DNA from: Clostridium cylindrosporum DSM 605
GTDB lineage: Bacteria > Bacillota > Clostridia > Clostridiales > Caloramatoraceae
Assembly (NCBI RefSeq): GCF_001047375.1
Contig: NZ_LFVU01000002.1
Location: 97,210-161,209, forward strand
Direction of reading: 5' to 3'
Length of the DNA stretch: 64,000 nt
In this document: piece after piece, positions 26,953 through 37,075 of the stretch
Layout: the number at the start of each line of letters is the position of its first letter
How positions within the stretch are numbered: the first letter of the stretch is position 1
Position numbers and translations under genes: made by a program
Notes under the pieces: generated by a model
What the model was told of the DNA's origin: nothing
Database searches by the model: none
The model's input: the letters and a program-made list of their open reading frames with translations, nothing else

Positions 26953-28953
26953 TTATACTTTAAAATTATTTATAAGTTTTGCTAGGTCCTCATTCATAGA
27001 ATTCAGCTTATCTATAAGCTCAGAGGTTTTTACAATAGATGTTGTCTGTTGTTCTGTTGAACTACTAACCTCCTCTGCACATGCAGCATTTTCATGGGCG
27101 ATAGACGCTATATTTTCTATAGATGACAATACAATATCCTTTGCCTTGGATATTTCCTTCATATTATCATTTAAAACACTTACACTATTTGTAACCTCTA
27201 AAGTAGATGTATTCAATCCCTCGAAGGCTACATTGGCATCCTTTACTGAGTTCTTAGCTTCATCCATAGCTTGTCTTGACTCTTCTACACTTTTTGTAGT
27301 TAAGTTTATTAGACTTATAATTTCACTAACTATATTCTGTATTTTTGTTGATGACTTTTCAGATTCCTCTGCAAGTGTACTTACTTGTCCAGCTACAACT
27401 GAGAAACCTCTTCCATGTTCTCCGGCTCTAGCTGCCTCTATTGCAGCATTTAAAGCTAGTAAATTAGTCTGATCAGCAATTGATTTTATTGTATCAACTA
27501 TATTTCCAATAGAATTTGACATATTTAGAAGCTCATTGATATTTTTATAAACTGTATCTGCCATATTAGTAGATTCTTGTAGTTTATTATTTAATAACAC
27601 AATTGAATCTTTACCTGATTGACTTTTATCATTCATGCTATCAGTACTTTTAACTACTTCTTCAAGTTCAACTGTTCCTACGTTTATTTTTTCATTTAAA
27701 ACATTAGTTAAATCTAATGTATCAGTTGTACTATTAGCCTGAACACTAGAACCTGAGGCTATTTCTCCTATTGCGCCAGCAATTTCATCACTTGAACTTG
27801 TAATAACTTTAGTGTGATTTCTAATTTCTCTATTATCCTCAACTAATTGCACAGATAATGTTTGAATTCTACATACAAGATCTCTTATTTTACTAATAGT
27901 AGTATTTAAACTTTTTGAAACAATTCCAAGCTCATCACTTGAATTATGCTCTATTTCAACAGTTAGATCTCCTTCTTCAAGTCTTTTTATACCACATAGT
28001 ATCTTATCTATAGGTTTTATAGCTGTCTTTGTAATTATTATATAGACTATTATTGAAGAAGTAATAACCACTAATAAAACTATAGCAATAATAATACCTC
28101 TTAATTTATTATTAAATGAATTTAGTGAATCTAAGCTTTGATCAATTACTATATAATTATTATCAAACTTTTGGTATGTGTATAACATTGTTTTTCCATT
28201 ATAATCATGTTTTACAGAACCTGATTCACCTTTAATTAATTCTTTTCCGTTATTTACTTCAGAAATCTTCTTTCCTTTTAGAGCTTTATCTGGATGGAAT
28301 AGTATTATACCATCACTTGAAACAACAAATGCTTTGCCATCATTACCTAGTTTCATATTAGTAAGAAGATTCTCCATATTCAATGTGCTTTTTATACTTA
28401 TTATAGCCTTAGGAGAGAACCCTACTTGTACTATTCCTCCATCTGGACCTTTAACTCCAACAAACTGAAATAACTCACCATCTACCCCCTTTGGCATAGG
28501 TTCCTGTGCTAGACTATCGATTTTTCCACTTAAAATATCTAAAAAAGGCTTTGTTTGTTCCGAGTCTGCAAAATTAAAGTTAATATATTCCGGTACATTA
28601 GCATAAGTTATTACTCCTTGCTTATTTATAATACATATCTCTTCTACATTTAAACTACTTGCAAGGCTCTTTAGTGATTCAACTGAACGTAAATTTTGAT
28701 TATCATTTAATATACGTGCAATACTATTTGCCAGTGGGATTGCATTTTTAGATATAGTTTCTGTTGTAGTCTCAACAGCCTTTTCTTGATTCATAACTAT
28801 ATGCTTTACATTTGTAAGATTGTCATTTGCATCTTTAACTAGGTTATCAAAAAACAAGCTAGATGTTCTCATTAAAATGTAAACAGATAATAAACTTAAT
28901 GATGCCACTAACAATATTATCATAGGTATAATAATTTTAAACCTAAACTTCAT
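26953..28953 (-). CDS. Methyl-accepting chemotaxis protein (dCache sensor)
   Basis: 666 residues. N-terminal helix (about 8-30), a 240-residue extracytoplasmic double-Cache domain ('[20 protein letters not shown]', '[19 protein letters not shown]'), second helix (about 285-308), HAMP, and a cytoplasmic signalling coil with '[20 protein letters not shown]' and '[20 protein letters not shown]'. dCache domains commonly bind amino acids or carboxylates. ATG 28953 follows AAGGGGGACA. The adjacent amine oxidase might suggest an amine or amino-acid ligand, but that is guesswork. Confidence 0.93.
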   Translation of the reverse strand: MKFRFKIIIPMIILLVASLSLLSVYILMRTSSLFFDNLVKDANDNLTNVKHIVMNQEKAVETTTETISKNAIPLANSIARILNDNQNLRSVESLKSLASSLNVEEICIINKQGVITYANVPEYINFNFADSEQTKPFLDILSGKIDSLAQEPMPKGVDGELFQFVGVKGPDGGIVQVGFSPKAIISIKSTLNMENLLTNMKLGNDGKAFVVSSDGIILFHPDKALKGKKISEVNNGKELIKGESGSVKHDYNGKTMLYTYQKFDNNYIVIDQSLDSLNSFNNKLRGIIIAIVLLVVITSSIIVYIIITKTAIKPIDKILCGIKRLEEGDLTVEIEHNSSDELGIVSKSLNTTISKIRDLVCRIQTLSVQLVEDNREIRNHTKVITSSSDEIAGAIGEIASGSSVQANSTTDTLDLTNVLNEKINVGTVELEEVVKSTDSMNDKSQSGKDSIVLLNNKLQESTNMADTVYKNINELLNMSNSIGNIVDTIKSIADQTNLLALNAAIEAARAGEHGRGFSVVAGQVSTLAEESEKSSTKIQNIVSEIISLINLTTKSVEESRQAMDEAKNSVKDANVAFEGLNTSTLEVTNSVSVLNDNMKEISKAKDIVLSSIENIASIAHENAACAEEVSSSTEQQTTSIVKTSELIDKLNSMNEDLAKLINNFKV

Positions 28954-29058
28954 ATTGTCCCCCTTATTTTTACATTTATGTATTTTATATACTTAATAGT
29001 TATTATACAATAAATGGTAATATTCCTTCAATATGCTTTTGAAAATGAGGTAACAAAA

Positions 29059-29100
29059 ATATAGGGGTAAATCGACACATACAGTCAATTACCCCTATAT
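29059..29100 (-). terminator. Terminator after nnrE
   Basis: ATATAGGGGTAA pairs with TTACCCCTATAT, followed on the minus strand by TTTTTG. It lies 64 bases after the NAD(P)HX epimerase stop. Confidence 0.7.
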
Positions 29101-29163
29101 TGAAACTGGTTTAATATATACACTTTTACTTTAACATAAAACCTTATCAAGATTATTTTTATT

Positions 29164-29826
29164 CTAATAACTTTTATTACTTTTTATCTTATCTATTATC
29201 TCCTTAGGTATCCCAATTTTTTCTACTATTATATCTCCTGTGTATTCTTGTGTAGCTTCATTTTTAAATGCTGCTTTCATAGCTTCAAATGTTATTGTTT
29301 TATTTGCCTTAATGCAGCACCCATTAGTTTCTCCTGTATTACATTCCATTCCTGAGGGGATATCAATTGATATAACTTTATTATTACTAGCATTAATAAT
29401 ATTTATTAGCTTCTCACTATCTTCTCTAACCTTGTCCTTTAACCCTACTCCATATAGTGAATCTATAATAACTAAATCATCTCTTTTAAGGTCACTTTCT
29501 ACTCTTTCAAAGTTATCATTAATATTATAAATTTCCATACCACTATACTGTATAAAGGCATAATTTGTCCTAAAAGCATTACTAGCTAAATCCATATCCC
29601 CTAGAATATAAACCTTCACATTTTTCCCTTTAAGTTTAAGATGTCTTCCTATTACAAGACCATCTCCTCCATTATTTCCAACTCCACATATAATAATAAA
29701 ATTATCCCCTTCTATATGCTTTAAGCATGATACAGCTGCATTTTCCATAAGTGTTAATGGAGGTATACCATACTCCTTTTCAGCAACTTCATCCATATAT
29801 TTAACATCCTCTGAATTTAAATACAC
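29164..29826 (-). CDS. nnrE: NAD(P)H-hydrate epimerase
   Basis: Repairs hydrated NAD(P)H by interconverting the R and S forms. 220 residues with the YjeF N-terminal fold: 'LTLMENAA' , 'IICGVGNNGGDGLVIGRHL', 'IIDSLYGVGL' and 'VISIDIPSGMECNTGE'. The partner dehydratase domain NnrD, often fused in bacteria, is absent, so this is a stand-alone epimerase. Start is GTG 29826 with GGGAGG eight bases upstream. It follows asrC on the same strand, with about 80 bases between, perhaps not the same operon. Confidence 0.92.
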   Translation of the reverse strand: MYLNSEDVKYMDEVAEKEYGIPPLTLMENAAVSCLKHIEGDNFIIICGVGNNGGDGLVIGRHLKLKGKNVKVYILGDMDLASNAFRTNYAFIQYSGMEIYNINDNFERVESDLKRDDLVIIDSLYGVGLKDKVREDSEKLINIINASNNKVISIDIPSGMECNTGETNGCCIKANKTITFEAMKAAFKNEATQEYTGDIIVEKIGIPKEIIDKIKSNKSY

Positions 29827-29905
29827 TTTTTTTCCTCCCTGTAAAATAAATAATACTATTATTTTATCATATTTATACAGGGAGGTTCTAATTCTTTAAT
29901 TGTTT

Positions 29906-30871
29906 TTATTTATAGTGAATTCCACTCCAATAAATTCTATCCTTTACAATAACCTTTGGTCCAAACTCAATGCCCTCTAATGCCCATTTTTTATATTCAT
30001 CAAATCCCACTCTATCAATTATATATCCTATATGTTCTTTTCCACCTGGTGCATCCCTATCAATGTATTTTTCAACAAACTTATAGGTGTTCAATATCAC
30101 TTTTGTTATACTTTCTTCATCTACCCAAATAAGAAAATCCTCAGCAAGTCTTGGGTTAACCTTTCCTGTTCTCCCCATAATAACAAGCTTATAGTACTTT
30201 TCCTTACTTCTTGTAAAAGCTCTTGTTGGACATTTTGTTATACAAACTCCACAACCTATACACTTTTCTTTGTTTCTTACAACTTTGTAATTATCCATTT
30301 GTAGTGCACCTGTAGACATCTTTTCACATGCCTTTACACACGCACCACAGCTTACACATCTATTTTGATCATATTGTGGCTCTGTCATTCCAATTATTCC
30401 AAAGTCATTCATTCTAGCTTTAATACAATCATTTGGACAACCAGTTAAAGCAATTTTAAAGTGTAAATCATTTGGAAATACTTCCTTTTCCATTTTCTTC
30501 GCAAGTTCTGCTGTATTATAATTAGCAAAGGGACACACATTATTCCCAATACATGCTGAGATATTTCTAGTTCCAGCTGCTGGATACCCTGATGATTTAT
30601 CTATTTGATTTATCTCTAACTCTTCAATTATTGGCTGAAGCATTTCATTAACTACTTCCATATCTTTCATATGAATTCCTTCAATCTCAAAACCCTGTCT
30701 TGTAGTTATATGCACTATTCCGTTTCCATAGGTTTCTGATATTTCTTGAACTAATCCTAGAATCTTGGCACTACAATGTCCACCTGGAACCCTGATTCTA
30801 GAGGCAGTTACTCCTCTTTCCTTAGATACTCTAAAAGCATTTTTCTTAAGCTTTTTTGTATTGATATCCAT
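29906..30871 (-). CDS. asrC: Anaerobic sulfite reductase subunit C
   Basis: Siroheme-containing catalytic subunit reducing sulfite to sulfide. The siroheme/[4Fe-4S] site is C-x5-C ('SACIGNNVCPFAN') and C-x3-C ('LTGCPNDCIKA'). A ferredoxin insert adds two clusters, 'CVSCGACVKACEK' and 'CIGCGVCITKCPTRAF'. About 321 residues, matching AsrC. ATG 30871 follows GGAGGGAATAAAT; the ATG at 30886 is inside the ribosome site region. Last gene of asrABC, directly after asrB. Confidence 0.95.
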   Translation of the reverse strand: MDINTKKLKKNAFRVSKERGVTASRIRVPGGHCSAKILGLVQEISETYGNGIVHITTRQGFEIEGIHMKDMEVVNEMLQPIIEELEINQIDKSSGYPAAGTRNISACIGNNVCPFANYNTAELAKKMEKEVFPNDLHFKIALTGCPNDCIKARMNDFGIIGMTEPQYDQNRCVSCGACVKACEKMSTGALQMDNYKVVRNKEKCIGCGVCITKCPTRAFTRSKEKYYKLVIMGRTGKVNPRLAEDFLIWVDEESITKVILNTYKFVEKYIDRDAPGGKEHIGYIIDRVGFDEYKKWALEGIEFGPKVIVKDRIYWSGIHYK

Positions 30872-30886
30872 ATTTATTCCCTCCAT

Positions 30887-31678
30887 TTAATCAATCAGGC
30901 TTTTACCCTTGGTATAGTTAAATACTGGACCATCTAAACAAACATAGGTATCATCAATTTTACAATGTCCGCATTTTCCGATTCCACAACACATTTTTCT
31001 CTCCTGTGAAATCCATATATTTTTTTCATCAACACCTCTATCTAATAAGGCTATTGAAGAAAACTTCATCATAATTGGTGGACCAACAACAATAGCTGAA
31101 ACATCTTCTATATTTTTAATTTTAATTCCTGGAATATATTCTGTAACTAAGCCAATATTGCACTGAAGATAATCATCTGCACAGTCTACAGTAATGGTAG
31201 TATTAATTATTTCCTTCCACCTTTTAATATCTTCCTTAAAAAGTATATCCTTAGGAGCTTTAAATCCTGCTATAAGAGTAATATCCTTCACTTCATTCCT
31301 ATGTTCAAAGAAGTAATCTACAACACCTTTTACTGGTGAAAGTCCTGTACCACCTGCAATAATAATTAATTCTTTATTCTTATAATCTTGAATGTCAAAC
31401 CCATTTCCATATGGTCCTCTCATAAAAAGTTTACTACCAACTTTATTCTCAAAAATTTCATTGGTTACTTTTCCAACCTTACGTATAGTCAAATCAATAG
31501 TACCTTCACCTATACCACTAACAGAAATAGGTGCTTCCCCATACTTTGGTATAGAAACTTCAAAGAATTGTCCTGGTTTTACATCTCCTGTGTATTCCAT
31601 TCTAAATGTATATTCAATTTCTGTATGTTTGATAATATCCTTAATTGTTGATAAAAATGGAAGATATTCATTGTTCAT
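30887..31678 (-). CDS. asrB: Anaerobic sulfite reductase subunit B
   Basis: FAD/NAD(P)H-binding electron-transfer subunit feeding AsrC. 263 residues of ferredoxin-reductase fold: 'VKPGQFFEVSIPKYGEAPISVSG' region binds FAD (residues 33-55), 'IIIAGGTGLSPVKGV' binds the nucleotide, and the C-terminal [2Fe-2S] cluster is formed by 'CCGIGKCGHCKIDDTYVC'. The ATG comes straight after the asrA stop codon, with GAGGTGGAG as ribosome site inside asrA, implying translational coupling. Confidence 0.95.
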   Translation of the reverse strand: MNNEYLPFLSTIKDIIKHTEIEYTFRMEYTGDVKPGQFFEVSIPKYGEAPISVSGIGEGTIDLTIRKVGKVTNEIFENKVGSKLFMRGPYGNGFDIQDYKNKELIIIAGGTGLSPVKGVVDYFFEHRNEVKDITLIAGFKAPKDILFKEDIKRWKEIINTTITVDCADDYLQCNIGLVTEYIPGIKIKNIEDVSAIVVGPPIMMKFSSIALLDRGVDEKNIWISQERKMCCGIGKCGHCKIDDTYVCLDGPVFNYTKGKSLID

Positions 31679-32683
31679 CTACTCCACCTCTTTCATTCCA
31701 TCTTCTAATTTATTAATACAATTTGAGAAAGATATATATTCTGGACAAACATCATCACATCGTCCACATCCAACGCACATATGATATCCGAATCTCTTTT
31801 TATAGTCATATACCTTGTGTAAAACCTTAAAACGCATTCTTTGTCCCTTATCCTGCCTAAAGCTATGTCCACCTGCCATATCTGTATATCCATCTACATG
31901 GCAAGACGCCCATACCCTTCTTCTCTCTCCAGTATTTTCATTATCACGATAAAATATATCTTGAGTAGTAAAGCAAGTACATGTTGGACATACAAAATTG
32001 CAACGCCCACATGCAATACATCGTGCAGAATATTCCTTCCACATTTCTGAATTCATAACATTAATAGAAAGGTTATTTGGTATGTTAACTTTTATATCAT
32101 TACTACTAACATACTCTACCTCCTGTTCTCCTTCACCTAAAGCATATAACTTTAAAAATTCTTCTAACTCTTCCCACTTACAATCAATATATACTTGTCC
32201 TTCTTCTACCTTTATATATGCATCATAATTCTCACTTTTATTTGTTTCCATATCAACGCAAAAACAATTTTCAAATGTTTTTGAACATCCCATTAATATA
32301 AACTTTGTATTGTTTCTTATACGCTTATAGTAATAGTCTTCAAACCCGTTTCTTAAATAAATTTCATCTAATCGTTTTATACTATGAAGATCACAACTTC
32401 TTAGAAAAATAATTCTTCCCTTTTCTTCCTTAGGTACCTTTACTTCATCCTCTGTAAAATAAAATAAGGTTTGTGACATAGGCAGTAAAACCTCTTTATA
32501 CGAATAATCTGACTTTTTATCATAAACAATTTCACCAATATCTGTTATCTTTCCATAACGAATAACATCTGTATCAGAAAAACATCCTTCTCCTTTATGT
32601 AATTTTGGTGCATAAACTTCATACTTTTCTGATAATTTAGCTAAAATATATTTTACTTTTTCAATGTTAATAAAATAACCCAT
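31679..32683 (-). CDS. asrA: Anaerobic sulfite reductase subunit A
   Basis: Ferredoxin-like subunit of dissimilatory-type, NADH-dependent sulfite reductase. 334 residues: an N-terminal domain typical of the AsrA/HdrA-associated 'DUF' ferredoxin family, then two [4Fe-4S] motifs, 'CIACGRCNFVCPTCTCF' (about 224-240) and 'CVGCGRCDDVCPEYI' (about 300-314). ATG 32683 follows AAGGAGG. First gene of asrABC; a palindrome upstream may be an activator site. Confidence 0.95.
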   Translation of the reverse strand: MGYFINIEKVKYILAKLSEKYEVYAPKLHKGEGCFSDTDVIRYGKITDIGEIVYDKKSDYSYKEVLLPMSQTLFYFTEDEVKVPKEEKGRIIFLRSCDLHSIKRLDEIYLRNGFEDYYYKRIRNNTKFILMGCSKTFENCFCVDMETNKSENYDAYIKVEEGQVYIDCKWEELEEFLKLYALGEGEQEVEYVSSNDIKVNIPNNLSINVMNSEMWKEYSARCIACGRCNFVCPTCTCFTTQDIFYRDNENTGERRRVWASCHVDGYTDMAGGHSFRQDKGQRMRFKVLHKVYDYKKRFGYHMCVGCGRCDDVCPEYISFSNCINKLEDGMKEVE

Positions 32684-32709
32684 GAAGAACGCCTCCTTCC
32701 TTCTTATAT

Positions 32710-32754
32710 ATTATAATATAGGAATTATTCTTATTATTCTGTTGCTGTTGCAAC
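32710..32754 (-). promoter_or_regulatory. Candidate asr promoter and activator site
   Basis: On the minus strand TATAAT (32715-32710) lies about 27 bases before asrA. The inverted repeat GTTGC-TGTT-GCAAC (32741-32754) is centred some 44 bases upstream of the presumed start point, about where a CRP/FNR-type activator would bind. No such regulator is in the window, so this is an inference from position. Confidence 0.35.
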
Positions 32755-32833
32755 CTTAGTTAAATAAAGTTTATATTACTTAAATACATTTATAATATTA
32801 TTAGAATAATCAATACCTTTAATATACAAAAAA

Positions 32834-32856
32834 GGAAGTGTTTATAATACACTTCC
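32834..32856 (-). terminator. Terminator of the FMN-binding ferredoxin operon
   Basis: GGAAGTGT/ACACTTCC stem followed on the minus strand by TTTTTTG; lies 90 bases after the stop. Confidence 0.8.
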
Positions 32857-32946
32857 TCTCTTTTGCCCTTCTCAGGTAATAATAGTATGTTAAAATAAAA
32901 TCGATTTTTTAATACTTAAGATTATTATTTTAAAAAACTCTCTAAC

Positions 32947-34434
32947 TTAATTAATTTGTGCTTTTTTCATTGCATCTTCTACAGCAGACATTATACCATT
33001 ACTTGTCATTGTCGCGCCTGTAACTGCATCTACCTTTGTTGATTGTGTCGTGATAATTTCTTTAGGTACCACATTAAATGGTTCTTTACTAAACTTTGGT
33101 GTTTCATTATTTGATAAAATACCAATACTTACAACCTTATCTTTCTTTATTGTAACTGCAACCTCAAGTCCTGGCTTAAATCCTTCCCCAACTCCAGTAT
33201 AAGTTCCATCTTTATATTTAGCTGTCTGTGAAATATTATCTTTATTTTCGCTACTTGAAGCCTTTTGTAGCGCATTTTCTACAGCACGCATTATTCCATT
33301 ACTTGACATAGTTGCTCCTGTAACTGCATCTACCTTTGTTGACTGTGTTCTAATAATTTCTTTTGGCACCATATCAAATGGCTTCTCAGCAAATTTTGGT
33401 GTTTCATTATTTGATACTATTTCAACACTTGTTATCTTATCATTTTTAACTGTAACTGAAACCTCAAGACCTGGTTTGAATCCTTCTCCAACTCCAGTAT
33501 AAGTTCCATCTTTATATTTAGCCTTTTTTGGCGTTATACTTTTCTTTCCATTTACTTTGTTATTAGCCGAAACATCAGATATATTATTTGAAGCTATTTT
33601 ACTTCCTAATTTATCAGCTACTACATAAACACCTGCTAATGTAGTAATTGCAACTGTACTTGCAACTACAGGATTAATATTCCCATTACAAATACTCATT
33701 TGAGCATTTTTTCTTGGGCATACTTGTACACATTGCAAACAATTTATACATTCAATACTTTTTACCTTCTCCATTTTATAAAGACTAATTCCCATTGAAC
33801 AGTTATTTGTACATATTTTGCAACTTCCACATTTTTCTGTTGGCTTATTTATTTTAAAAATTCTAAACCTAGATATTATTGCAAAAAAAGCCCCTAGTGG
33901 ACATAAATACCTACAAAAGAATCTTTCAACAAACATTCCACCTAATATTATAAATCCTAGTAATATAAAACCTATAGTATATTTAGATATTGCCTCAGAG
34001 AATTGTGGAATCTGTGCAAAGGCATCCCATGGACTAAAGGTATCAAATAGCTTTTCGCCACTTGTCCATATAAAAACTACTATAAATAATAAAACTACAA
34101 ACTTAAAATACTTTAAAATTGAATCTACTTTTTCATTTACTCTAAACCTTATTTTAAATAACTTATTAGAAATTAAATAAATATAGTCATTAAATGAACC
34201 AAATGCACAAATCCAACCACAGAAGAACCTTCCAAATATTATTGTAATAGGTACAATTGCTAAAACTTCTATTAAGATTGGAAATTCATTATAAATATTA
34301 AAATTTCCATTAATAATCATCAAATAAATTTGCTTTAATTCACTAAAAGCCAAGGTAATTAAACCTGGAAAAAGAATTAAAAATATAACTTGTATAATAT
34401 GTCTCATTATTTTAATCTTTTGTATTTTTCCCAT
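32947..34434 (-). CDS. NapH/NosR-like membrane ferredoxin with two FMN-binding domains
   Basis: 495 residues. Four to five membrane helices in residues 10-205 with two 'FxCGWxCxxG / FCRYLCPLGA' motifs of the NapH/CcoG family, then two ferredoxin motifs 'CGSCKICTNNC' and 'CINCLQCVQVCP' (about 203-245), a further helix, and two extracytoplasmic FMN_bind domains (about 304-400 and 404-493). Each has 'DAVTGATM(S/T)SNG', where the Thr takes covalent FMN from ApbE. This is a transmembrane electron conduit from cytosolic ferredoxin/NADH to the outside. apbE is the adjacent upstream gene, 13-22 bases away. Confidence 0.9.
   Translation of the reverse strand: MGKIQKIKIMRHIIQVIFLILFPGLITLAFSELKQIYLMIINGNFNIYNEFPILIEVLAIVPITIIFGRFFCGWICAFGSFNDYIYLISNKLFKIRFRVNEKVDSILKYFKFVVLLFIVVFIWTSGEKLFDTFSPWDAFAQIPQFSEAISKYTIGFILLGFIILGGMFVERFFCRYLCPLGAFFAIISRFRIFKINKPTEKCGSCKICTNNCSMGISLYKMEKVKSIECINCLQCVQVCPRKNAQMSICNGNINPVVASTVAITTLAGVYVVADKLGSKIASNNISDVSANNKVNGKKSITPKKAKYKDGTYTGVGEGFKPGLEVSVTVKNDKITSVEIVSNNETPKFAEKPFDMVPKEIIRTQSTKVDAVTGATMSSNGIMRAVENALQKASSSENKDNISQTAKYKDGTYTGVGEGFKPGLEVAVTIKKDKVVSIGILSNNETPKFSKEPFNVVPKEIITTQSTKVDAVTGATMTSNGIMSAVEDAMKKAQIN
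32960..33525 (-). repeat. Tandem 300-bp duplication encoding two FMN-binding domains
   Basis: The two domains repeat with an offset of exactly 300 bases; blocks such as AACTCCAGTATAAGTTCCAT (33190 and 33490) and CTGTAACTGCATCTACCTTT (33019 and 33319) are identical. The duplication includes the inter-domain linker, so the period is 100 codons. Confidence 0.9.
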
Positions 34435-34456
34435 ATCATTATCACTCCTATTCTAC

Positions 34457-35443
34457 CTAACCTAACTCTTCGTATATAAATTCATCACTTAACAACTTAA
34501 AGTTGTCCTTTACTCTCGATGTAGTATAAACCTTTTTATCCTCGGTTATAACTATTCCATCGACACCATCTATAGACTCTAAAAATTTAATACCTTCATT
34601 AGCTCCCATAACATAGAGACAAGTAGACAGAGCATCCCCATCTATTGAAAAATCAGATACTATAGTCGCACTAATTACCCCATTCTCTGAAGGATATCCT
34701 GTTCTTGGATCCAGAATATGATGAAACCTTTTCCCATCCACCATAAAATACCTTTCATAATTACCTGAGGTTACTATAGATTTATTCGCAGCATTAATTA
34801 CCCCAACATATTCTCCACGCATTCTTAAGGGATGTTGAATCCCTATATTCCAAAAGGTTTTATCTATTTTTTTACCTAGAACAAATAGATTTCCACCAAG
34901 GTCAATTAAGGCGTGTTTAATACTATTTCTTAAGAATATATTTTTAACTTCATCCGCTGCATATCCTTTAGCAATTCCACCAAAATCAATCGCTTGTCCT
35001 TTGTTTTTTAGCATTACTGTATGATCTTCTTTATTTAAAATTATATTTTTATAATTAACAAAATTAAGCTTTTCCTTAATAATATATTTACCGGGAACTT
35101 GTCCCTTACCTTTACCAAATCCCCATAAATCCATTAATGGTCTTATAGTTGGATCAAAGGCTCCCCCTGATAGCTCACTATATTCAACTGCTTTTTTAAT
35201 TACAAAGTAAGTGTCAATATCAACTTTCTGAGGTAATATTCCAGCATTTGCATTTACATTTGAAATATCACTGTAATTCTTAAATACCGACATTTTGTCA
35301 TCTATTTCCTGTAGTCTCTCTATAGCTTCTTCTATAGCCTTTTCAGCATTTTTCCCATATACAGTTAGCTTAATAATAGTTCCAAGAACATAAAACTCTC
35401 TAACTATTGGGACTAGTTTATTAGAGCGCTTTAAAAAAAACAT
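34457..35443 (-). CDS. apbE: FAD:protein FMN transferase
   Basis: Transfers FMN from FAD to Thr/Ser in FMN_bind domains. 328 residues, with 'LGTIIKLTVYG', 'FDPTIRPLMDLWGFG', 'IDFGGIAKGYAADEV' and 'ALIDLGGNLFVLG', and the C-terminal 'HHILDPRTGYPSENG' and 'SIDGDALSTCLYVMG' that hold Mg and FAD. The lipobox usual in periplasmic ApbE is replaced by a short charged N-terminus, so localisation is unclear. The neighbouring target is the double FMN_bind ferredoxin. Confidence 0.95.
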   Translation of the reverse strand: MFFLKRSNKLVPIVREFYVLGTIIKLTVYGKNAEKAIEEAIERLQEIDDKMSVFKNYSDISNVNANAGILPQKVDIDTYFVIKKAVEYSELSGGAFDPTIRPLMDLWGFGKGKGQVPGKYIIKEKLNFVNYKNIILNKEDHTVMLKNKGQAIDFGGIAKGYAADEVKNIFLRNSIKHALIDLGGNLFVLGKKIDKTFWNIGIQHPLRMRGEYVGVINAANKSIVTSGNYERYFMVDGKRFHHILDPRTGYPSENGVISATIVSDFSIDGDALSTCLYVMGANEGIKFLESIDGVDGIVITEDKKVYTTSRVKDNFKLLSDEFIYEELG

Positions 35444-35572
35444 AACTCCCCCTTTTGTTTATATATTTTATATCACAACTCAGCAATTTAAATTATATAA
35501 AACTAAACTTAATGTATATTTAGAATTACCTTAAAATAACCTGAGAAAAAAGTTAATAAATTTTAAATAAAT

Positions 35573-35604
35573 AAAGAGTCTTAAGCCAAAACCTAAGACT
35601 CTTT
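35573..35604 (-). terminator. Terminator of the first two-component operon
   Basis: AAAGAGTCTTA/TAAGACTCTTT stem, just after the histidine-kinase stop on the minus strand; the following run TATTTATTT is T-rich but not pure. Confidence 0.65.
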
Positions 35605-35629
35605 TCAATAACCTATATAAAATTATCTT

Positions 35630-37075
35630 CTACCTTAGATATATACTAACTATAACTCCTTTTCCAAGTTCGCTTTTAATATTTATTTCTCCCCTATGTG
35701 CATTTATTATTGAGTTTACAATAGATAATCCAAGTCCAAAGCCTCCTTCTTTACGAGACCTATGAAATTCACTTCTAAAAAATCTATCAAAAATTCCATT
35801 TAAATCTTTATTCGGAATCCCAGCTCCATTATCTTCCACTTGAAGTAATGCATGAAAATCTGAACACTGATCTACTGAAGTTAAGTTAATTGAAATTACT
35901 CCTTTCCTTTCATCTGTATGTTGCACAGCATTTTGAAATAAATTAAAAATAACCTGTTTAACTTGATCTTTATTTACTCTTAGTATAATATTTTCCTCTA
36001 AGTTCAAATTAATTTTTCTTTCTCCAGCGATAATTTGTAGCTGAGGATAAATCTCCTCTATAATTTCTTTTATATCATCTTCGGTAATTTCAATTTGAAC
36101 TTCTTCATCTAGCTTAGCTAATAGCAAGAGATCATTTACTAACTTTGTAAGACGTTCAGTATCAGTTAAAATTGTATTTAATGCTAATTTTAATTGTGTC
36201 TCATTTTTAGCTGCTCCCCTTAATAAAATTTCTACAAAACCATGTATAGATGTAAGTGGGGTTCTAAGCTCATGGGAGGCATCTGAAACAAATCTTTGCA
36301 TTTTTTCTCTAATCTTTTGTTCCTTTTCAAAGGATATTTCTATTCTCTCTAGCATTTCATTAAAAGCCTTTGATAAGCTATCTATTTCAGATTGACCATT
36401 ATCTATAGGTAACCTCATATCAAGCTTTTCTGCTGTGATTTTCTTAAGTGTACGAGTCACACTATACAAAGGTTTTAAAGTATGACTTAAAACTGTACCA
36501 CCAATTATAGCTCCTATAAAAATTATAAAAATCGCTGCAATAATGTATATGTACATTGCACGTTCAAGCATAAAATGTATTAATTGAGTCGAAGAACTTA
36601 CTTGGATTAATCCTGAACTTGAATATGGATTGCCTGTCTTAATAAATTTAACTATACTTGTATTTGTATTTTTATTTTTATCTTTAATTATACGATACTC
36701 TTTCAGCTCACCTTTTACATTTATTAATTCTTTATACTCCGCTTCAGATAAATAAGGTGCTTTATAGGAATCTCCTAATATAACCTTTCCATTATCATTA
36801 ATAATCACTACATTAATATTACGGTCAGATATTTTATGTATAATGAATTTTGATTTTTCTCTCACTAATTCAGGGGTTTTTAGTCCTTTTATTATACTCT
36901 TGTCAACATTATGAATCCTTGACTCTAAAAACTGATCTTTATTATTATATAGAAACTGTCTCATTATCATATATTGTGAAATTCCCATAATTAATAGTAA
37001 AAAAATTAGTATTAAAAAAGACCTTATTAACACTTGCCATTTTAAACTTCTTATATCTAATCTATTTAATATCAT
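35630..37075 (-). CDS. Sensor histidine kinase (HAMP, HisKA)
   Basis: 481 residues. Helix at about 15-35, extracytoplasmic domain to about 172, helix 173-195, HAMP 196-250, phosphoacceptor His in 'SDASHELRTPLTS' near 270, and ATPase boxes 'NLFQNAVQHTDE', 'VEDNGAGIPNKDL' and 'GFGLGLSI'. It overlaps the response-regulator gene by four bases. The gene lies upstream of nothing else on its transcript before a terminator. The stimulus is unknown; neighbours suggest envelope redox or metals. Confidence 0.93.
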   Translation of the reverse strand: MILNRLDIRSLKWQVLIRSFLILIFLLLIMGISQYMIMRQFLYNNKDQFLESRIHNVDKSIIKGLKTPELVREKSKFIIHKISDRNINVVIINDNGKVILGDSYKAPYLSEAEYKELINVKGELKEYRIIKDKNKNTNTSIVKFIKTGNPYSSSGLIQVSSSTQLIHFMLERAMYIYIIAAIFIIFIGAIIGGTVLSHTLKPLYSVTRTLKKITAEKLDMRLPIDNGQSEIDSLSKAFNEMLERIEISFEKEQKIREKMQRFVSDASHELRTPLTSIHGFVEILLRGAAKNETQLKLALNTILTDTERLTKLVNDLLLLAKLDEEVQIEITEDDIKEIIEEIYPQLQIIAGERKINLNLEENIILRVNKDQVKQVIFNLFQNAVQHTDERKGVISINLTSVDQCSDFHALLQVEDNGAGIPNKDLNGIFDRFFRSEFHRSRKEGGFGLGLSIVNSIINAHRGEINIKSELGKGVIVSIYLR

